64,000 bases of DNA. It comes from DAOMNN01 sp050486545 (GTDB lineage: Bacteria > Pseudomonadota > Gammaproteobacteria > Burkholderiales > Rhodocyclaceae). Every line of letters starts with the position of its first letter. Positions within the stretch are counted from its first letter, which is position 1. A program made the position numbers and the translations under genes. The DNA lies in assembly GCA_050486545.1 (NCBI GenBank), contig JBJHDM010000001.1, positions 1-64,000 on the forward strand. Direction: 5' to 3'. Shown here one piece after another: positions 8,801 to 18,152 of the stretch. Under the pieces are notes generated by a model. That model made no database searches. It saw nothing but the letters and a program-made list of their open reading frames with translations, and had not been told where the DNA came from.

Positions 8801-10579
8801 ATGTGCGGGATCGCAGGCGAGTTGAGGTTCGACGGGCAGCTGCCCGATCTGGCGGTGCTGGCACGCATGAACGCACGCCAGTCCGGTCGCGGCCCGGACG
8901 GCGTGGGCGCCTTCGCGCAGGGTGGATACGCCTTCGGTCACCGTCGGCTCAAGATCATGGACCTGTCCGAGTCCGCCCAGCAACCGATGTTCGATCCCGC
9001 GCTCGGGGTCGGGATCGCGTTCAACGGGGCCATCTACAACCACCCCGAATTGCGCCGAGAGCTCGAAGGCCTGGGATACCGCTTTTATTCGCACGGGGAT
9101 ACGGAGGTATTGCTCAAGGCCTATCATGCCTGGGGTGGCGACTTCGTTCGCCGGCTCAACGGCATGTTCGCCTTCGCGATCTGGGAGCGTGACAGCGGCC
9201 GTGTGCTGTTTGGACGTGATCGCCTCGGCATCAAGCCTTTCTACTATGCGGACGTCGGCGGCGGGCTGCGGTTCGCCTCGTCGCTGCCCGCATTGCTTGC
9301 GGGCGGAGGAGTCGATACGACGATCGATCCGGTGGCGCTGAACTTCTACCTGTCCTTCCATGCCATCGTGCCTGCGCCGCGGACCTTGCTGGCGGGGGTG
9401 CGCAAGCTCGCGCCCGGCACGCTGATGACGGTGGAGGCCGACGGGCAACGCAGGGCGCGGGCGTTCTGGTCGTTGAGCTACCCCGGGGAGGCGCAGGACG
9501 CATCGCGCAGTTTCGAGGAATGGACCGAGATCCTGCTCGGCGGGCTGCGGGCTGCGGTGAAGCGTCGTCTCGTTGCCGACGTGCCGGTCGGTGCCCTGCT
9601 GTCCGGGGGGGTCGATTCGAGCCTGATCGTCGGATTGATGGCCGAAGCCGGGGTGGCGGAGTTGCGAACCTACAACGTCGGCTTCGAGGACGTCGGCGGC
9701 GAGAAGGGCAATGAGTTCGAGTATGCGGACATCGTCGCGCGCCGGTTCGATACGATTCACGAACGCATCTTCGTGCCCGAGTCGGAATTGCTTCGGCGCC
9801 TGCCCGATGCGGTCGCCGCGATGAGCGAACCAATGGTCAGCCACGACTGCATCGGGTTCTATCTGCTCTCCGAGGCGGTTTCCCGCCATAGCAAGGTGGT
9901 CCAGAGTGGTCAGGGGGCGGACGAAGTGTTCGGGGGCTATCACTGGTATCCCAAGCTCGACGGCAGTGCCCGCCCGGTCGATGATTATCTGGGTGCTTTC
10001 CGCGACCGGGATTTCGACGAGTACACCCGGACGGTCGACGCGAAGTGGCTGGTCGGCGACGAGTCCGCCGCGTTCGTCGCCGAGCGCTTCCACGCACCGG
10101 GTGCCGCGGATCCAGTGGACCAGGCCTTGCGTCTGGACACGACGGTGATGCTCGTCGACGATCCGGTCAAGCGTGTCGACAACATGACCATGGCGTTCGG
10201 GCTCGAAGCCCGTGTGCCCTTCCTGGACCACGAACTGGTCGAACTGGCCGCTCGTATCCCCGCTCGCCACAAGCTTGCGCACGGGGGGAAGGGAGTTCTC
10301 AAGGAAGCGGCCCGCAAGGTCATTCCTGCCGAAGTCATCGACCGTCCGAAGGGATACTTTCCCGTGCCGGCGCTGAAGTACCTCCAGGGGTCGGTGCTGG
10401 AGCGCGTGCGCGACGCCTTGTCCAGCCGCGCGGCGCGTGAGCGGGGACTTTTCCGTCAGGACTATGTCGACACGCTGCTGGCGGACCCGGGTGCGCACCT
10501 CACCCCCTTGCGGGGGTCGAAATTGTGGCAGCTGGGTCTGCTGGAGTGGTGGCTGCAGACGCACCTGGAAGGACGATGA
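8801..10579 (+). CDS. asnO: N-acetylglutaminylglutamine amidotransferase (asparagine-synthase-like)
   Basis: Predicted to amidate N-acetylglutaminylglutamine, giving the osmolyte NAGGN. The 592 residues have an N-terminal Ntn glutaminase domain with Cys2 as nucleophile (MCGIAGE), RGPDG, GHRRL and a GDTEVLL segment, then an ATP-pyrophosphatase domain with SGGVDS at 268-273. The family looks like asparagine synthetase B; assignment to NAGGN synthesis rests on the following ngg-type gene and M42 peptidase, the known three-gene arrangement in Pseudomonas and rhizobia. An AGGAGG site (8786-8791) precedes the ATG. Confidence 0.92.
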   Translation: MCGIAGELRFDGQLPDLAVLARMNARQSGRGPDGVGAFAQGGYAFGHRRLKIMDLSESAQQPMFDPALGVGIAFNGAIYNHPELRRELEGLGYRFYSHGDTEVLLKAYHAWGGDFVRRLNGMFAFAIWERDSGRVLFGRDRLGIKPFYYADVGGGLRFASSLPALLAGGGVDTTIDPVALNFYLSFHAIVPAPRTLLAGVRKLAPGTLMTVEADGQRRARAFWSLSYPGEAQDASRSFEEWTEILLGGLRAAVKRRLVADVPVGALLSGGVDSSLIVGLMAEAGVAELRTYNVGFEDVGGEKGNEFEYADIVARRFDTIHERIFVPESELLRRLPDAVAAMSEPMVSHDCIGFYLLSEAVSRHSKVVQSGQGADEVFGGYHWYPKLDGSARPVDDYLGAFRDRDFDEYTRTVDAKWLVGDESAAFVAERFHAPGAADPVDQALRLDTTVMLVDDPVKRVDNMTMAFGLEARVPFLDHELVELAARIPARHKLAHGGKGVLKEAARKVIPAEVIDRPKGYFPVPALKYLQGSVLERVRDALSSRAARERGLFRQDYVDTLLADPGAHLTPLRGSKLWQLGLLEWWLQTHLEGR

Positions 10580-10595
10580 GGGGCGAAGCAAAGTG

Positions 10596-12341
10596 ATGCG
10601 CAAGAGCCTCGAACGCGCGTTGCGGGCCGGCCGGCAGCCCTTCCACCTGCCGGCGGGCCAGCCTGCGATGGTTGCCATGCCCGACGAGGTGGTGATCGAG
10701 TGCGGGTGGGGTCGCTGGTTTCCGGCCCAGACCTGGCGGGATCCGGCTCGGCTGGCCGAAGCGCTGTTGCAGGAGCGGCGTGGTCAGCGCGATATCGCGT
10801 TCTATGTCGAAATGCCGCAGGTCGTGGTCGCGCGTGCACCGCAGCAGCTCTTTCTCGATCCTTCCGATGCGTTTCGTCTGCAGCTTTCCGCGTACCGCCC
10901 GCGTGCTGCGGCACGCAAGGGCTTCACCTTGCGACGCCTGCGCACGCGCGGCGACGTGGCGGCGATCAATACGCTCTACCGCTCGCGCCACATGGTGCCG
11001 GTGGATTCCCAGCGGGTTTGGAAGATGCGTGCCAGCCGCGCGGTCACGTATGCATTGGCTGAGGACAAGGTGAGCGGGGAGATTGTCGGCGTGGCCATGG
11101 GGCTCGATCACGTCGAGGCTTTTGGCGACCCACAGCATGGTTCGAGTCTGTGGGCGCTCGCCGTCGATCCCCAGGCGGCGCACCCGGGCATCGGTGAGGC
11201 GCTGGTCCGCTATCTGGCCGAACACTACGAGGCACGCGGGCGGGCATGGATGGACGTGTCGGTGATGCACGACAACCGACAGGCGATCGCACTCTACGAG
11301 AAGCTCGGCTTTCAGCGCATTCCGGCGTTTGCGGTCAAGCGTCGCAACGCGATCAACGAGCCCTTGTACATGGGACCCGAGGCCGGCATCGACGCCCTTA
11401 ACCCGTACGCCAGGCTGATTGTCGACGAGGCGCGCTTGCGTGGAATCTACGTCGAGGTCATCGATGCGGCCAACGGGTACTTCCGGCTCACCCTGGGCGG
11501 TCGCAGCATCGTCTGCCGGGAATCCCTGTCGGAGCTCACCAACGCGATCGCGATGAGCCGCTGTCAGGACAAGCGCGTCACGCTCTCACTGCTAGCCAAG
11601 GCGGGACTGAGCGTACCGGCGCAGCAGACGGCCGGAAATGCAGCGACGGATGCGGTCTTTCTCGAGCACCATGGCGCGATCGTGGTCAAGCCGGCCGAAG
11701 GTGAGCAGGGCAAGGGAATCAGCGTCCATCTGACGGCGCCGGACGAGGTCGAGGAAGCCGTCGCGCGAGCACGTATGCATTGCGACAATGTGATCCTCGA
11801 GCAGTACTGCGCCGGGCAGGACCTGCGCATTGTCGTGATCGACTACCAGGTGGTTGCGGCCGCCGTGCGCCGGCCGCCCGTGGTGATCGGCGATGGCCAC
11901 TCTACGGTACGCGAACTGATCGAGAAGCAGAGCCGACGCAGGCAGGCTGCGACCGGCGGTGAGTCCCGCATTCCGCTCGACGACGAGACGCTGCGCTGTG
12001 TGCGGGCGCAGGGTTTCGAGCTCGACAGCGTGCTGCGCCCGGAGGCGCCGCTCAACGTTCGCAATACGGCCAATCTGCACACCGGCGGAACGATTCACGA
12101 CGTGACCGTGATGCTGCACCCGCTGTTGCGCGAGGCGGCCGAGCGGGCGGCCCGTGTTCTCGACATTCCCGTGACCGGCCTGGATTTCCTTGTCCCGGAG
12201 GTGGACGGCCCGGCGTACGTGATCATCGAAGCCAACGAACGCCCGGGGCTCGCCAACCACGAACCGCAGCCCACGGCTGAACGCTTCGTCGATCTGCTGT
12301 TCCCCAACACACGATTCACAAAAGAAGGATGTACGCGATGA
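10596..12341 (+). CDS. ngg: N-acetylglutaminylglutamine synthetase (GNAT/ATP-grasp fusion)
   Basis: Two-domain enzyme thought to acetylate and ligate glutamines, producing N-acetylglutaminylglutamine for asnO. The 581 residues contain a GNAT acetyltransferase domain at about 108-250 with acetyl-CoA loop HPGIGEAL (196-203) and an ATP-grasp domain at about 290-570, with VVKPAEGEQGKGISV, ILEQYCAGQDLRIVV and VIIEANERPGL. The ATG at 10596 lies 16 bases after asnO; a GTG immediately before it (10593) is in frame. The stop overlaps the next start as ATGA. Confidence 0.92.
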   Translation: MRKSLERALRAGRQPFHLPAGQPAMVAMPDEVVIECGWGRWFPAQTWRDPARLAEALLQERRGQRDIAFYVEMPQVVVARAPQQLFLDPSDAFRLQLSAYRPRAAARKGFTLRRLRTRGDVAAINTLYRSRHMVPVDSQRVWKMRASRAVTYALAEDKVSGEIVGVAMGLDHVEAFGDPQHGSSLWALAVDPQAAHPGIGEALVRYLAEHYEARGRAWMDVSVMHDNRQAIALYEKLGFQRIPAFAVKRRNAINEPLYMGPEAGIDALNPYARLIVDEARLRGIYVEVIDAANGYFRLTLGGRSIVCRESLSELTNAIAMSRCQDKRVTLSLLAKAGLSVPAQQTAGNAATDAVFLEHHGAIVVKPAEGEQGKGISVHLTAPDEVEEAVARARMHCDNVILEQYCAGQDLRIVVIDYQVVAAAVRRPPVVIGDGHSTVRELIEKQSRRRQAATGGESRIPLDDETLRCVRAQGFELDSVLRPEAPLNVRNTANLHTGGTIHDVTVMLHPLLREAAERAARVLDIPVTGLDFLVPEVDGPAYVIIEANERPGLANHEPQPTAERFVDLLFPNTRFTKEGCTR

Positions 12342-13555
12342 TTCCGGTCCCTGCCGTCATTCCCCCGATCGACTACGACTATCTCGAGGAAACGCTGCTT
12401 CAGCTCCTGGCGATCCCGAGTCCGGTGGGCCTGACCGATGCGGCCGTACGCTATGCGGCCGGGCGCTTCGAGGCGCTGGGCATTCCGTACGAACTGACGC
12501 GCCGGGGCGCCATCCGTGCGACGCTCGTCGGTCGCGAGCAACAGCCCGCACGGGCCGTCGTCGCCCATCTGGACACACTTGGGGGCATGGTGCGCTGCCT
12601 CAAGGACAACGGTCGCCTCGGCATCATGCCGATCGGGCACTGGTCGGCGCGATTCGCCGAAGGCGCCCGTCTGACGATCTTCACCGACGATGGGCATTTG
12701 CGCGGAACCTGCCTGCCGCTGAAGACTTCGGGCCACGCCTTTGGCGACGAGATCGATACCCAGGCCGTGGGCTGGGACCACGTCGAAGTGCGCGTCGACC
12801 TTCCTGCCTCGAGCCGCGCCGACCTCGAAGCCGCGGGCCTCAATGTCGGCGACTGGATCGCATTCGATCCACAGCCCGAGATTCAGCCCAACGGCTACAT
12901 CAATTCCCGCTATCTCGACGACAAGGCCGCGGTGGCCGCGCTACTGGCAGCATGCAAGGCGGTGCGCGACCATGGCCTGCCGTTGCCGGTGGACGTCCAC
13001 CCGCTGCTCACGCTGACCGAGGAGGTGGGGTCGGGTGCTTCGGCCGCCCTGCACGGCGAGATCGCCGAGATGGTCAGCCTCGACATTTCGATCGCCGCAC
13101 CGGGGCAGAATACGTCCGAGCGTGCGGCGACGATCTGCATGCAGGACATGTCCGGCCCCTTCGACTACCACCTCACGCACAAGCTGATCGCGCTGGCGAA
13201 GGAACACGACATTCCCCACCGGCGGGACGTGTTCAAGTACTACCGTTCCGACTCGGCCGCTGCGGTCGAGGCCGGCAATGACATCCGTACCGCCCTGATC
13301 GGCTTCGGGGGCGATGCCTCCCACGCCCAGGAACGTACGCACCGGGACGCCCTGGAGGCCCTCGCACGACTGGTCGTCGCCTACATGATGAGCGAGCCGG
13401 TTGCCCAGCGCGACCGCCTGTGCATGGGTTCGCTCGAAGGCTTTACCGAGCAGTTGCGTCCGCAGGACATGGTGCTGCCCTCCACCCCGCTGCCGGAACC
13501 GGGAGACTTCCTGGAAGGAGACCCGATCTGCGATCCGCCGGCGGGGGACGAATGA
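12338..13555 (+). CDS. M42-family peptidase of the NAGGN osmolyte operon
   Basis: Metallo-aminopeptidase-like protein (405 residues) of the type found with asnO-ngg, thought to act in NAGGN turnover or processing. Dinuclear-metal ligands are visible as AHLDT (His77, Asp79), SRYLDDKAAV (Asp194), TEEVG (Glu228/Glu229), an Asp in SLDISIAAPG and a late His in GGDASHAQERTH. I chose the ATG at 12338 because AAGAAGGA ends 8 bases upstream and it makes an ATGA overlap with ngg; the ATG at 12329 sits directly against the same ribosome-binding site. Confidence 0.88.
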   Translation: MIPVPAVIPPIDYDYLEETLLQLLAIPSPVGLTDAAVRYAAGRFEALGIPYELTRRGAIRATLVGREQQPARAVVAHLDTLGGMVRCLKDNGRLGIMPIGHWSARFAEGARLTIFTDDGHLRGTCLPLKTSGHAFGDEIDTQAVGWDHVEVRVDLPASSRADLEAAGLNVGDWIAFDPQPEIQPNGYINSRYLDDKAAVAALLAACKAVRDHGLPLPVDVHPLLTLTEEVGSGASAALHGEIAEMVSLDISIAAPGQNTSERAATICMQDMSGPFDYHLTHKLIALAKEHDIPHRRDVFKYYRSDSAAAVEAGNDIRTALIGFGGDASHAQERTHRDALEALARLVVAYMMSEPVAQRDRLCMGSLEGFTEQLRPQDMVLPSTPLPEPGDFLEGDPICDPPAGDE

Positions 13556-13601
13556 GAGCCCAGGGAGCCCCTTCAGGCGCGCCGCCGGCATCCGTAAAAA
13601 C

Positions 13602-13631
13602 GGAAGGCCCGCCTCGTTGGGCGGGCCTTCC
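13602..13631 (-). terminator. Rho-independent terminator downstream of the tRNA-Lys pair
   Basis: A perfect 12-bp stem (GGAAGGCCCGCC / GGCGGGCCTTCC) with a 6-base loop, followed on the minus strand by GTTTTTAC. It lies 12 bases after the CCA end of the second tRNA-Lys, so it terminates the tRNA transcript. The hairpin may also slow transcription arriving from the convergent peptidase gene, though there is no T-run on the plus side. Confidence 0.88.
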
Positions 13632-13642
13632 GGTCCGGTGTC

Positions 13643-13718
<76 letters not shown>

Positions 13719-13775
13719 GGTTTCCACGCTGTCCACCAACGCCTTGCGGATCCTGCGATGGATACGCCGAGGGGG

Positions 13776-13851
13776 TGGTAGGCCGTGCTGGGCTCGAACC
13801 AGCGACCAACGGATTAAAAGTCCGCTGCTCTACCAACTGAGCTAACGACCC
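13776..13851 (-). tRNA. tRNA-Lys (anticodon TTT)
   Basis: A 76-base cloverleaf: acceptor GGGTCGT pairs with ACGGCCT (including G-T pairs), D-arm GCTC-AGTTGGTA-GAGC, anticodon stem GCGGA/TCCGT with loop CTTTTAA (anticodon TTT at 13816-13818), T-arm GCTGG-TTCGAGC-CCAGC, and an encoded CCA. It is the upstream member of a two-gene tRNA-Lys transcript. Confidence 0.95.
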
Positions 13852-13926
13852 ACGCGGAAAGACCGAAATTCTATGCAATGGTGCGATTTGCGTCAAGTTT
13901 GGGTGCCGCCCGAAGCCAGCGGGTAC

Positions 13927-14619
13927 TCAGGGGGTGCTGGTGCGGTAGACGGTCGGATCGGCGATGCCGGCAGCTTCGAAGCCGGCGCGGCGCAGTCTGC
14001 AGGCATCGCAGACGCCGCAGGCCCGGCCGGATTCGTCGGCCTGGTAGCAGGAGACCGTCCTCGCATAGTCGACGCCGAGCTCAACGCCCTTGCGGATGAT
14101 CTCGGCCTTGGACAGGTGCATCAGCGGCGCGTGGATGGTCAGGTGATGCCCCTCGGTTCCGCTGCGGGTTGCGAGATTCGCCATGGACTCGAAGGCGTGG
14201 ATGTAATCGGGACGACAGTCCGGGTACCCCGAATAGTCGACGGCATTGACGCCGATGAATACGTCGCCCGCGTCGAGCACTTCCGCCCAGGCCAGTGCGA
14301 GGGACAGCATGATGGTATTGCGAGCAGGAACGTAGGTCACCGGAATGCCCTCGGACACGCCGGTCACCGGCACGCCGATCGACGGGTCGGTCAAGGCCGA
14401 GCCGCCGAACTGGCCCAGGCTCACGCTTGCGATGCGGTGTTCCCGCGCACCGAGCGATTCTGCCACGCGCTTGGAGGCGGTCAATTCGGCGGCATGGCGC
14501 TGCCCGTAAGCGACCGAAAGCGTGTAGCAGTCGAACCCCGCCTCGCGGGCGATCGCCAGGCAGGTGGTGGAATCGAGTCCGCCAGACAACAGGATGACCG
14601 CAGGCTTGTTTCGTGACAT
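13927..14619 (-). CDS. queC: 7-cyano-7-deazaguanine synthase
   Basis: ATP-dependent enzyme converting 7-carboxy-7-deazaguanine to preQ0 in queuosine biosynthesis. The 230 residues show the PP-loop LSGGLDS (SGGLDS 12-17), [25 protein letters not shown], and four C-terminal cysteines (191, 201, 204, 207) forming the zinc site. It follows queE by 60 bases, and the two catalyse consecutive steps. The tRNA genes downstream are on the same strand. Confidence 0.96.
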   Translation of the reverse strand: MSRNKPAVILLSGGLDSTTCLAIAREAGFDCYTLSVAYGQRHAAELTASKRVAESLGAREHRIASVSLGQFGGSALTDPSIGVPVTGVSEGIPVTYVPARNTIMLSLALAWAEVLDAGDVFIGVNAVDYSGYPDCRPDYIHAFESMANLATRSGTEGHHLTIHAPLMHLSKAEIIRKGVELGVDYARTVSCYQADESGRACGVCDACRLRRAGFEAAGIADPTVYRTSTP

Positions 14620-14679
14620 GTCTAGGGTTTCCGGGTGATGCCGGCCGGAGCCGATGGGCAGGATCGAAGGCGATGGGGC

Positions 14680-15342
14680 TCAGCGCCCTTGTGCATCCTG
14701 CCAGAGGATCTTGTGAAGTTGAAGCTGCAGGCGTACAGGCAGCCGATCGCGCAGAATCCACTCGGCAAGTGTTGCCGGTGCGAGGCGTCCCTGTGCCGGA
14801 GAAAACAGCACGGGGCAGCGCTCCGCCAGGCGATGTTCGGCCAGTTGCTCCTTCGCCCAGGCGTAATCGGCTTCGTCGGCGATGACGATCTTCACTTCGT
14901 CATGGGCGGTGAGCAGGCGGATGTTCTCCAGCCGATTGCGGGCGCACTCACCGGAGCCGGGCGCCTTGAGGTCCATGATGCGCGCGACGCGCGGATCGAT
15001 CCCGGCAATATCGATCGCTCCGCTGGTTTCGAGCGAGACCGAGAATCCGGCATCGCACAGTGCCGACAGCAGGTGTGCGCAGTCCTTCTGGGCGAGGGGT
15101 TCGCCTCCGGTTACGCAGACATGGCGCAGGCCGAACGCACCGGCTTCCTCGATCACCCCCGCGACCGAGCGCCGGGTTCCGCCCTGGAACGCATATTCCG
15201 TATCACACCACGTGCAGCGCAGGGGGCATCCGGTCAGGCGCACGAACACCGTCGGAAGGCCGACGCGGGTCGACTCGCCCTGGATCGAGGCGAAGATCTC
15301 TGTGATGCGCAGTTCCCCGCTGCGTACGTCTGCAGGTTTCAT
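14680..15342 (-). CDS. queE: 7-carboxy-7-deazaguanine synthase (radical SAM)
   Basis: Radical SAM enzyme making 7-carboxy-7-deazaguanine from carboxytetrahydropterin. In 220 residues the cluster-binding CxxxCxxC is CPLRCTWC (Cys39, 43, 46), preceded by FASIQGEST and followed by CDTEYAF, and TGGEPL near 78-83 is the SAM-binding GGE motif. The pair with queC supports the assignment. The 130 bases between cpoB and queE have no obvious signal. Confidence 0.95.
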   Translation of the reverse strand: MKPADVRSGELRITEIFASIQGESTRVGLPTVFVRLTGCPLRCTWCDTEYAFQGGTRRSVAGVIEEAGAFGLRHVCVTGGEPLAQKDCAHLLSALCDAGFSVSLETSGAIDIAGIDPRVARIMDLKAPGSGECARNRLENIRLLTAHDEVKIVIADEADYAWAKEQLAEHRLAERCPVLFSPAQGRLAPATLAEWILRDRLPVRLQLQLHKILWQDAQGR

Positions 15343-15472
15343 GGGTGTACTCGTCTCGAGCCGGCAAGGTGTCGCATGCAGCCGCGCGCGCCCCCGCGAG
15401 GCAGTATGCGCGCACGATCGGAAACCGGCGGGCGAGGCTCCGTCCGCTGGCTGAATCCCGAACCAGGGCGCG

Positions 15473-16177
15473 CTACTGGGTCAGGCGCTGGCTGGCGACC
15501 TGGGCTGCCGAACTGTCCGGGTAGCGTTGAAGGATCTGGCGCAGGGCGTCCTGCGAAGCGCGTGCCTCGCCCATCAGTTGCAGGCTGTTGGCGAGTCCAA
15601 GCAGTGCATCGGGCGCGATCGTGTCGTCCGGCCACTGTGTGACCACGGTATTGAAATGGTTTCGCGCGGCGACGACTTCCTTGGCCTGCAGCGCGGCGTT
15701 GCCGGCCCAGAAGTTCGCTCCGGGCAGATAGCTGCTGCGCGGGTAGTCGGCGATGAATTTCGCGAACGCCTCGAGCGATTCCCTGTGCTTGCCCTCCTTG
15801 AGCAGGTTCAGGGCCGTCTCGTAGGTTTCGGATTCCGCCTCCGGGTCCGGAGCGGGGCCGGCGCCGTGCACTTCCATGCGCCGCAGTCGCTCGTCGAGGT
15901 CGACGTAAAAATCCCGTTGGCGCTGCTTCAGCGACTCGAGTTCGTGCGTGACGACTTCGAGTTGCCCGCGAAGCCTTGCGAGTTCGGCGCGAAGCTGCTC
16001 GTTCTGATTTGCGAGTTCCAACTGCCCCCGGCTGCCGGCTTCGAGGCGTGCATCCAGTTCCTGACGCAACTCGGTGATCTGCCGCCTTGCCTGGTCGTCG
16101 CCGCCAAACAACTGCGCATGAGCACTGGAGGCCACAATGGCCGCCGCGAGGAAAGCAACCGGGAGCAGTATTCTCAT
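15473..16177 (-). CDS. cpoB: Cell division coordinator CpoB (YbgF, Tol-Pal associated)
   Basis: Periplasmic protein linking Tol-Pal constriction with peptidoglycan synthesis. The 234 residues start with a signal peptide (MRILLPVAFLAAAIVASSAHAQ), then a coiled coil at about 33-100, then TPR repeats to the C-terminus (YETALNLLKEGKHRESLEAFAKFIADYP and two later units). The ATG at 16177 shares its A with the last base of the pal stop codon, so translation is probably coupled. Last gene of the tol-pal set. Confidence 0.92.
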   Translation of the reverse strand: MRILLPVAFLAAAIVASSAHAQLFGGDDQARRQITELRQELDARLEAGSRGQLELANQNEQLRAELARLRGQLEVVTHELESLKQRQRDFYVDLDERLRRMEVHGAGPAPDPEAESETYETALNLLKEGKHRESLEAFAKFIADYPRSSYLPGANFWAGNAALQAKEVVAARNHFNTVVTQWPDDTIAPDALLGLANSLQLMGEARASQDALRQILQRYPDSSAAQVASQRLTQ

Positions 16178-16695
16178 CAGAATTCGCCTGTGTAGAGCAT
16201 GTCGGAGCGACGGTTCTCGGCAAAGCACGGCTCGGTGCGTTCAGTGCAGCGCGGCTTCTCTTCACCCAGGCTGACCGACTCGATCTGGGCTTCACGTGCA
16301 CCCATCAGCATCAGGGCCTGCTTGAGCGCCTCGGCGCGCTTCTGACCGAGCGCCAGGTTGTACTCACGGCTGCCCCGTTCATCCGTGTTGCCCTGGACGA
16401 GCATGCGCATTTCCGGGTTCTGCGCCAGGAAGCGACCATGGGCCTCGACCAGCGGAGTGAACTCGGAGCGGATCACGAAGCTGTCGAAGTCGAAGTACAC
16501 ACTGCGCCGCGAAAGGATGTTGGCCGGATCCGTCAGGGCCGCGATACCGGTGCCGGTGACGCCCGGTGCGGTGACGGTCGCAACCCCGGCGCCGCTGCGG
16601 TCCTCAACGGCCGCACCGGTTTGCTGGGGTCCGCCCGTGCCGCCGCAAGCGACCAGCAGGACCGAAAGAAGAGCCGGCAGAAGAAGCTTTTTCAT
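16177..16695 (-). CDS. pal: Peptidoglycan-associated lipoprotein Pal
   Basis: Outer-membrane lipoprotein binding peptidoglycan and TolB. The 172 residues carry a lipoprotein signal with lipobox LVAC (Cys17), a flexible Gly/Thr/Ala-rich linker, and an OmpA-like domain from about 60 with VYFDFDSF, QGNTDERGSREYNLALGQKRA and ENRRSDMLY near the end. I chose the ATG at 16695 (MKKLLLPALL); an upstream start at 16707 adds only four residues. Confidence 0.96.
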   Translation of the reverse strand: MKKLLLPALLSVLLVACGGTGGPQQTGAAVEDRSGAGVATVTAPGVTGTGIAALTDPANILSRRSVYFDFDSFVIRSEFTPLVEAHGRFLAQNPEMRMLVQGNTDERGSREYNLALGQKRAEALKQALMLMGAREAQIESVSLGEEKPRCTERTEPCFAENRRSDMLYTGEF

Positions 16696-16740
16696 TTGAA
16701 TTTCCATTTCCAGGTGGTGGGTTGTACAGCAAATTCGGGA

Positions 16741-18027
16741 TCACTGCCGCGGGATCGGCCCCCAGGCCGGTTCTCGGACGTCGGCGGCCTGGATCGAAAG
16801 GCGCTGCCGGACGCGGCCATCGGAGGACACGGCCGCAAGAACGCCACGCCCGCCGCTCTCGGAGGCGTACAGGATCATTCGGCCGTTCGGTGCGAAGCTG
16901 GGAGATTCGTCACGTGCGGAATCGGTGAGGATGGTCGTCTGCCGGTTCTCGAGGTCCATGATCGCAACCTGGAACCGCCCTTCGTTGCGCGTGATGAAGA
17001 CCAGGTGCTTGCCATCGGGAGAAGGGCGCGGGGTGACGTTGTAGTTACCCTGAAAGGTCACGCGCTGAGCGCTTCCGCCGTCGGTGGGCGTGCGGTAGAT
17101 CTGGGCGCTGCCGCCGCGGTCGGACGTGAAATAGATCCACTTTCCGTCCGGCGACCACGCCGGTTCCGTATCGATCGCGGAAGAATTCGTGATGCGCCGC
17201 ACGCCTGTGCCGTCCGCATTGACCACATACAGTTGCGAGGGGCCGTCCCGGGTCAGTACGACCGCCAGCTGGCGGCCATCCGGAGACCATGCGGGTGCGG
17301 AATTCGATCCACGGAAATTGGCGATGACGTGCCGCTGGCCGCTGGGCAGGTCATGAACGTAGATGACCGGCTTCTTGGCCTCGAACGACACATAGGCCAG
17401 TCGCTGGCCGTCCGGTGCCCAGGCCGGCGAGATGATTGGCTCGCGCGATACGAGTGCGGTCTGCGGGTTCTCGCCATCGGCGTCCGCGATCTGCAATTCA
17501 TAGCGCTCCCCGCTCTTGACCACGTAGGCGATACGCGTCGAGAAGTAGCCGGGAAGCCCCGTGAGCTTCTCGTACACGAAGTCCGCAATGCGGTGGCCGG
17601 TGGCTCGATGATGGGCGGGTGCGACGCGCATTGCCAGGGCGCCCAGCTCGGTCTGCTTCTGGGTATCGAAAAGGCGGACGCGCACGTCGAAACGACCGTC
17701 CGTGAGGGGGACGACGGTGCCGGTCAGTGCCGCATCGGCGCCGCGAGCCCGCAGTCCGGCCAGATCGGGGACGACGGATTCGGGCAGGGTGGTCATCCCC
17801 AGGTTGACCAGGCTGAACAGCCCACTGCGTTCGAGATCGTCACGCACGACGTCGGAGATGCTGCGTGGCAATGCGCCCTCGTTCTCGAATACCGGAACGG
17901 CGAGCGGGAAACGGGTGGCGCCGGCGCCGGTGATCTCGATCGAGAGCTGAGCGTGGGCGCCGAGCGAAAGCGCGGCCAGCACGGCGATTGAGAGCAGCTT
18001 GCGGAGGGTGTCGGTCAGTCGGTTCAT
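16741..18027 (-). CDS. tolB: Tol-Pal system beta-propeller protein TolB
   Basis: Periplasmic protein that interacts with Pal and TolA. The 428 residues have a signal peptide ending at AHA-Q (about residue 27), an N-terminal alpha/beta domain, and a six-bladed propeller with recurring WSPDG/WAPDG/PSPDG units (for example PAWAPDGQRLAYVS and PAWSPDGKWIYFTS). A TATAAT on this strand at 18057-18062 suggests it has its own promoter after tolA. Confidence 0.96.
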   Translation of the reverse strand: MNRLTDTLRKLLSIAVLAALSLGAHAQLSIEITGAGATRFPLAVPVFENEGALPRSISDVVRDDLERSGLFSLVNLGMTTLPESVVPDLAGLRARGADAALTGTVVPLTDGRFDVRVRLFDTQKQTELGALAMRVAPAHHRATGHRIADFVYEKLTGLPGYFSTRIAYVVKSGERYELQIADADGENPQTALVSREPIISPAWAPDGQRLAYVSFEAKKPVIYVHDLPSGQRHVIANFRGSNSAPAWSPDGRQLAVVLTRDGPSQLYVVNADGTGVRRITNSSAIDTEPAWSPDGKWIYFTSDRGGSAQIYRTPTDGGSAQRVTFQGNYNVTPRPSPDGKHLVFITRNEGRFQVAIMDLENRQTTILTDSARDESPSFAPNGRMILYASESGGRGVLAAVSSDGRVRQRLSIQAADVREPAWGPIPRQ

Positions 18028-18056
18028 GGCTTGGGCACGGCGCTTCGTAACGTGAA

Positions 18057-18062
18057 ATTATA
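18057..18062 (-). promoter_or_regulatory. Putative -10 element before tolB
   Basis: TATAAT on the minus strand, 29 bases before the tolB ATG and in the 125-base gap after tolA. A TTGACG occurs upstream, but at a 21-base spacing that is too long for sigma-70; no better -35 is seen. It may allow tolB-pal-cpoB expression independent of tolQRA. Confidence 0.4.
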
Positions 18063-18152
18063 GCGGACACGTCCAGTTGGAGACGTCAACATCGATGTGC
18101 TTACAGTTCGTAACCGTTGCGCGGATGAGACGGAAACCGTTCCACATGACGG

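Noticed and set aside
7622..10678. Minus-strand open frame of more than 1,000 codons extending thiL upstream
   Set aside because: Only the last 325 codons match ThiL; the upstream part is antisense to asnO, whose own motifs are complete, and high GC readily gives long antisense frames.
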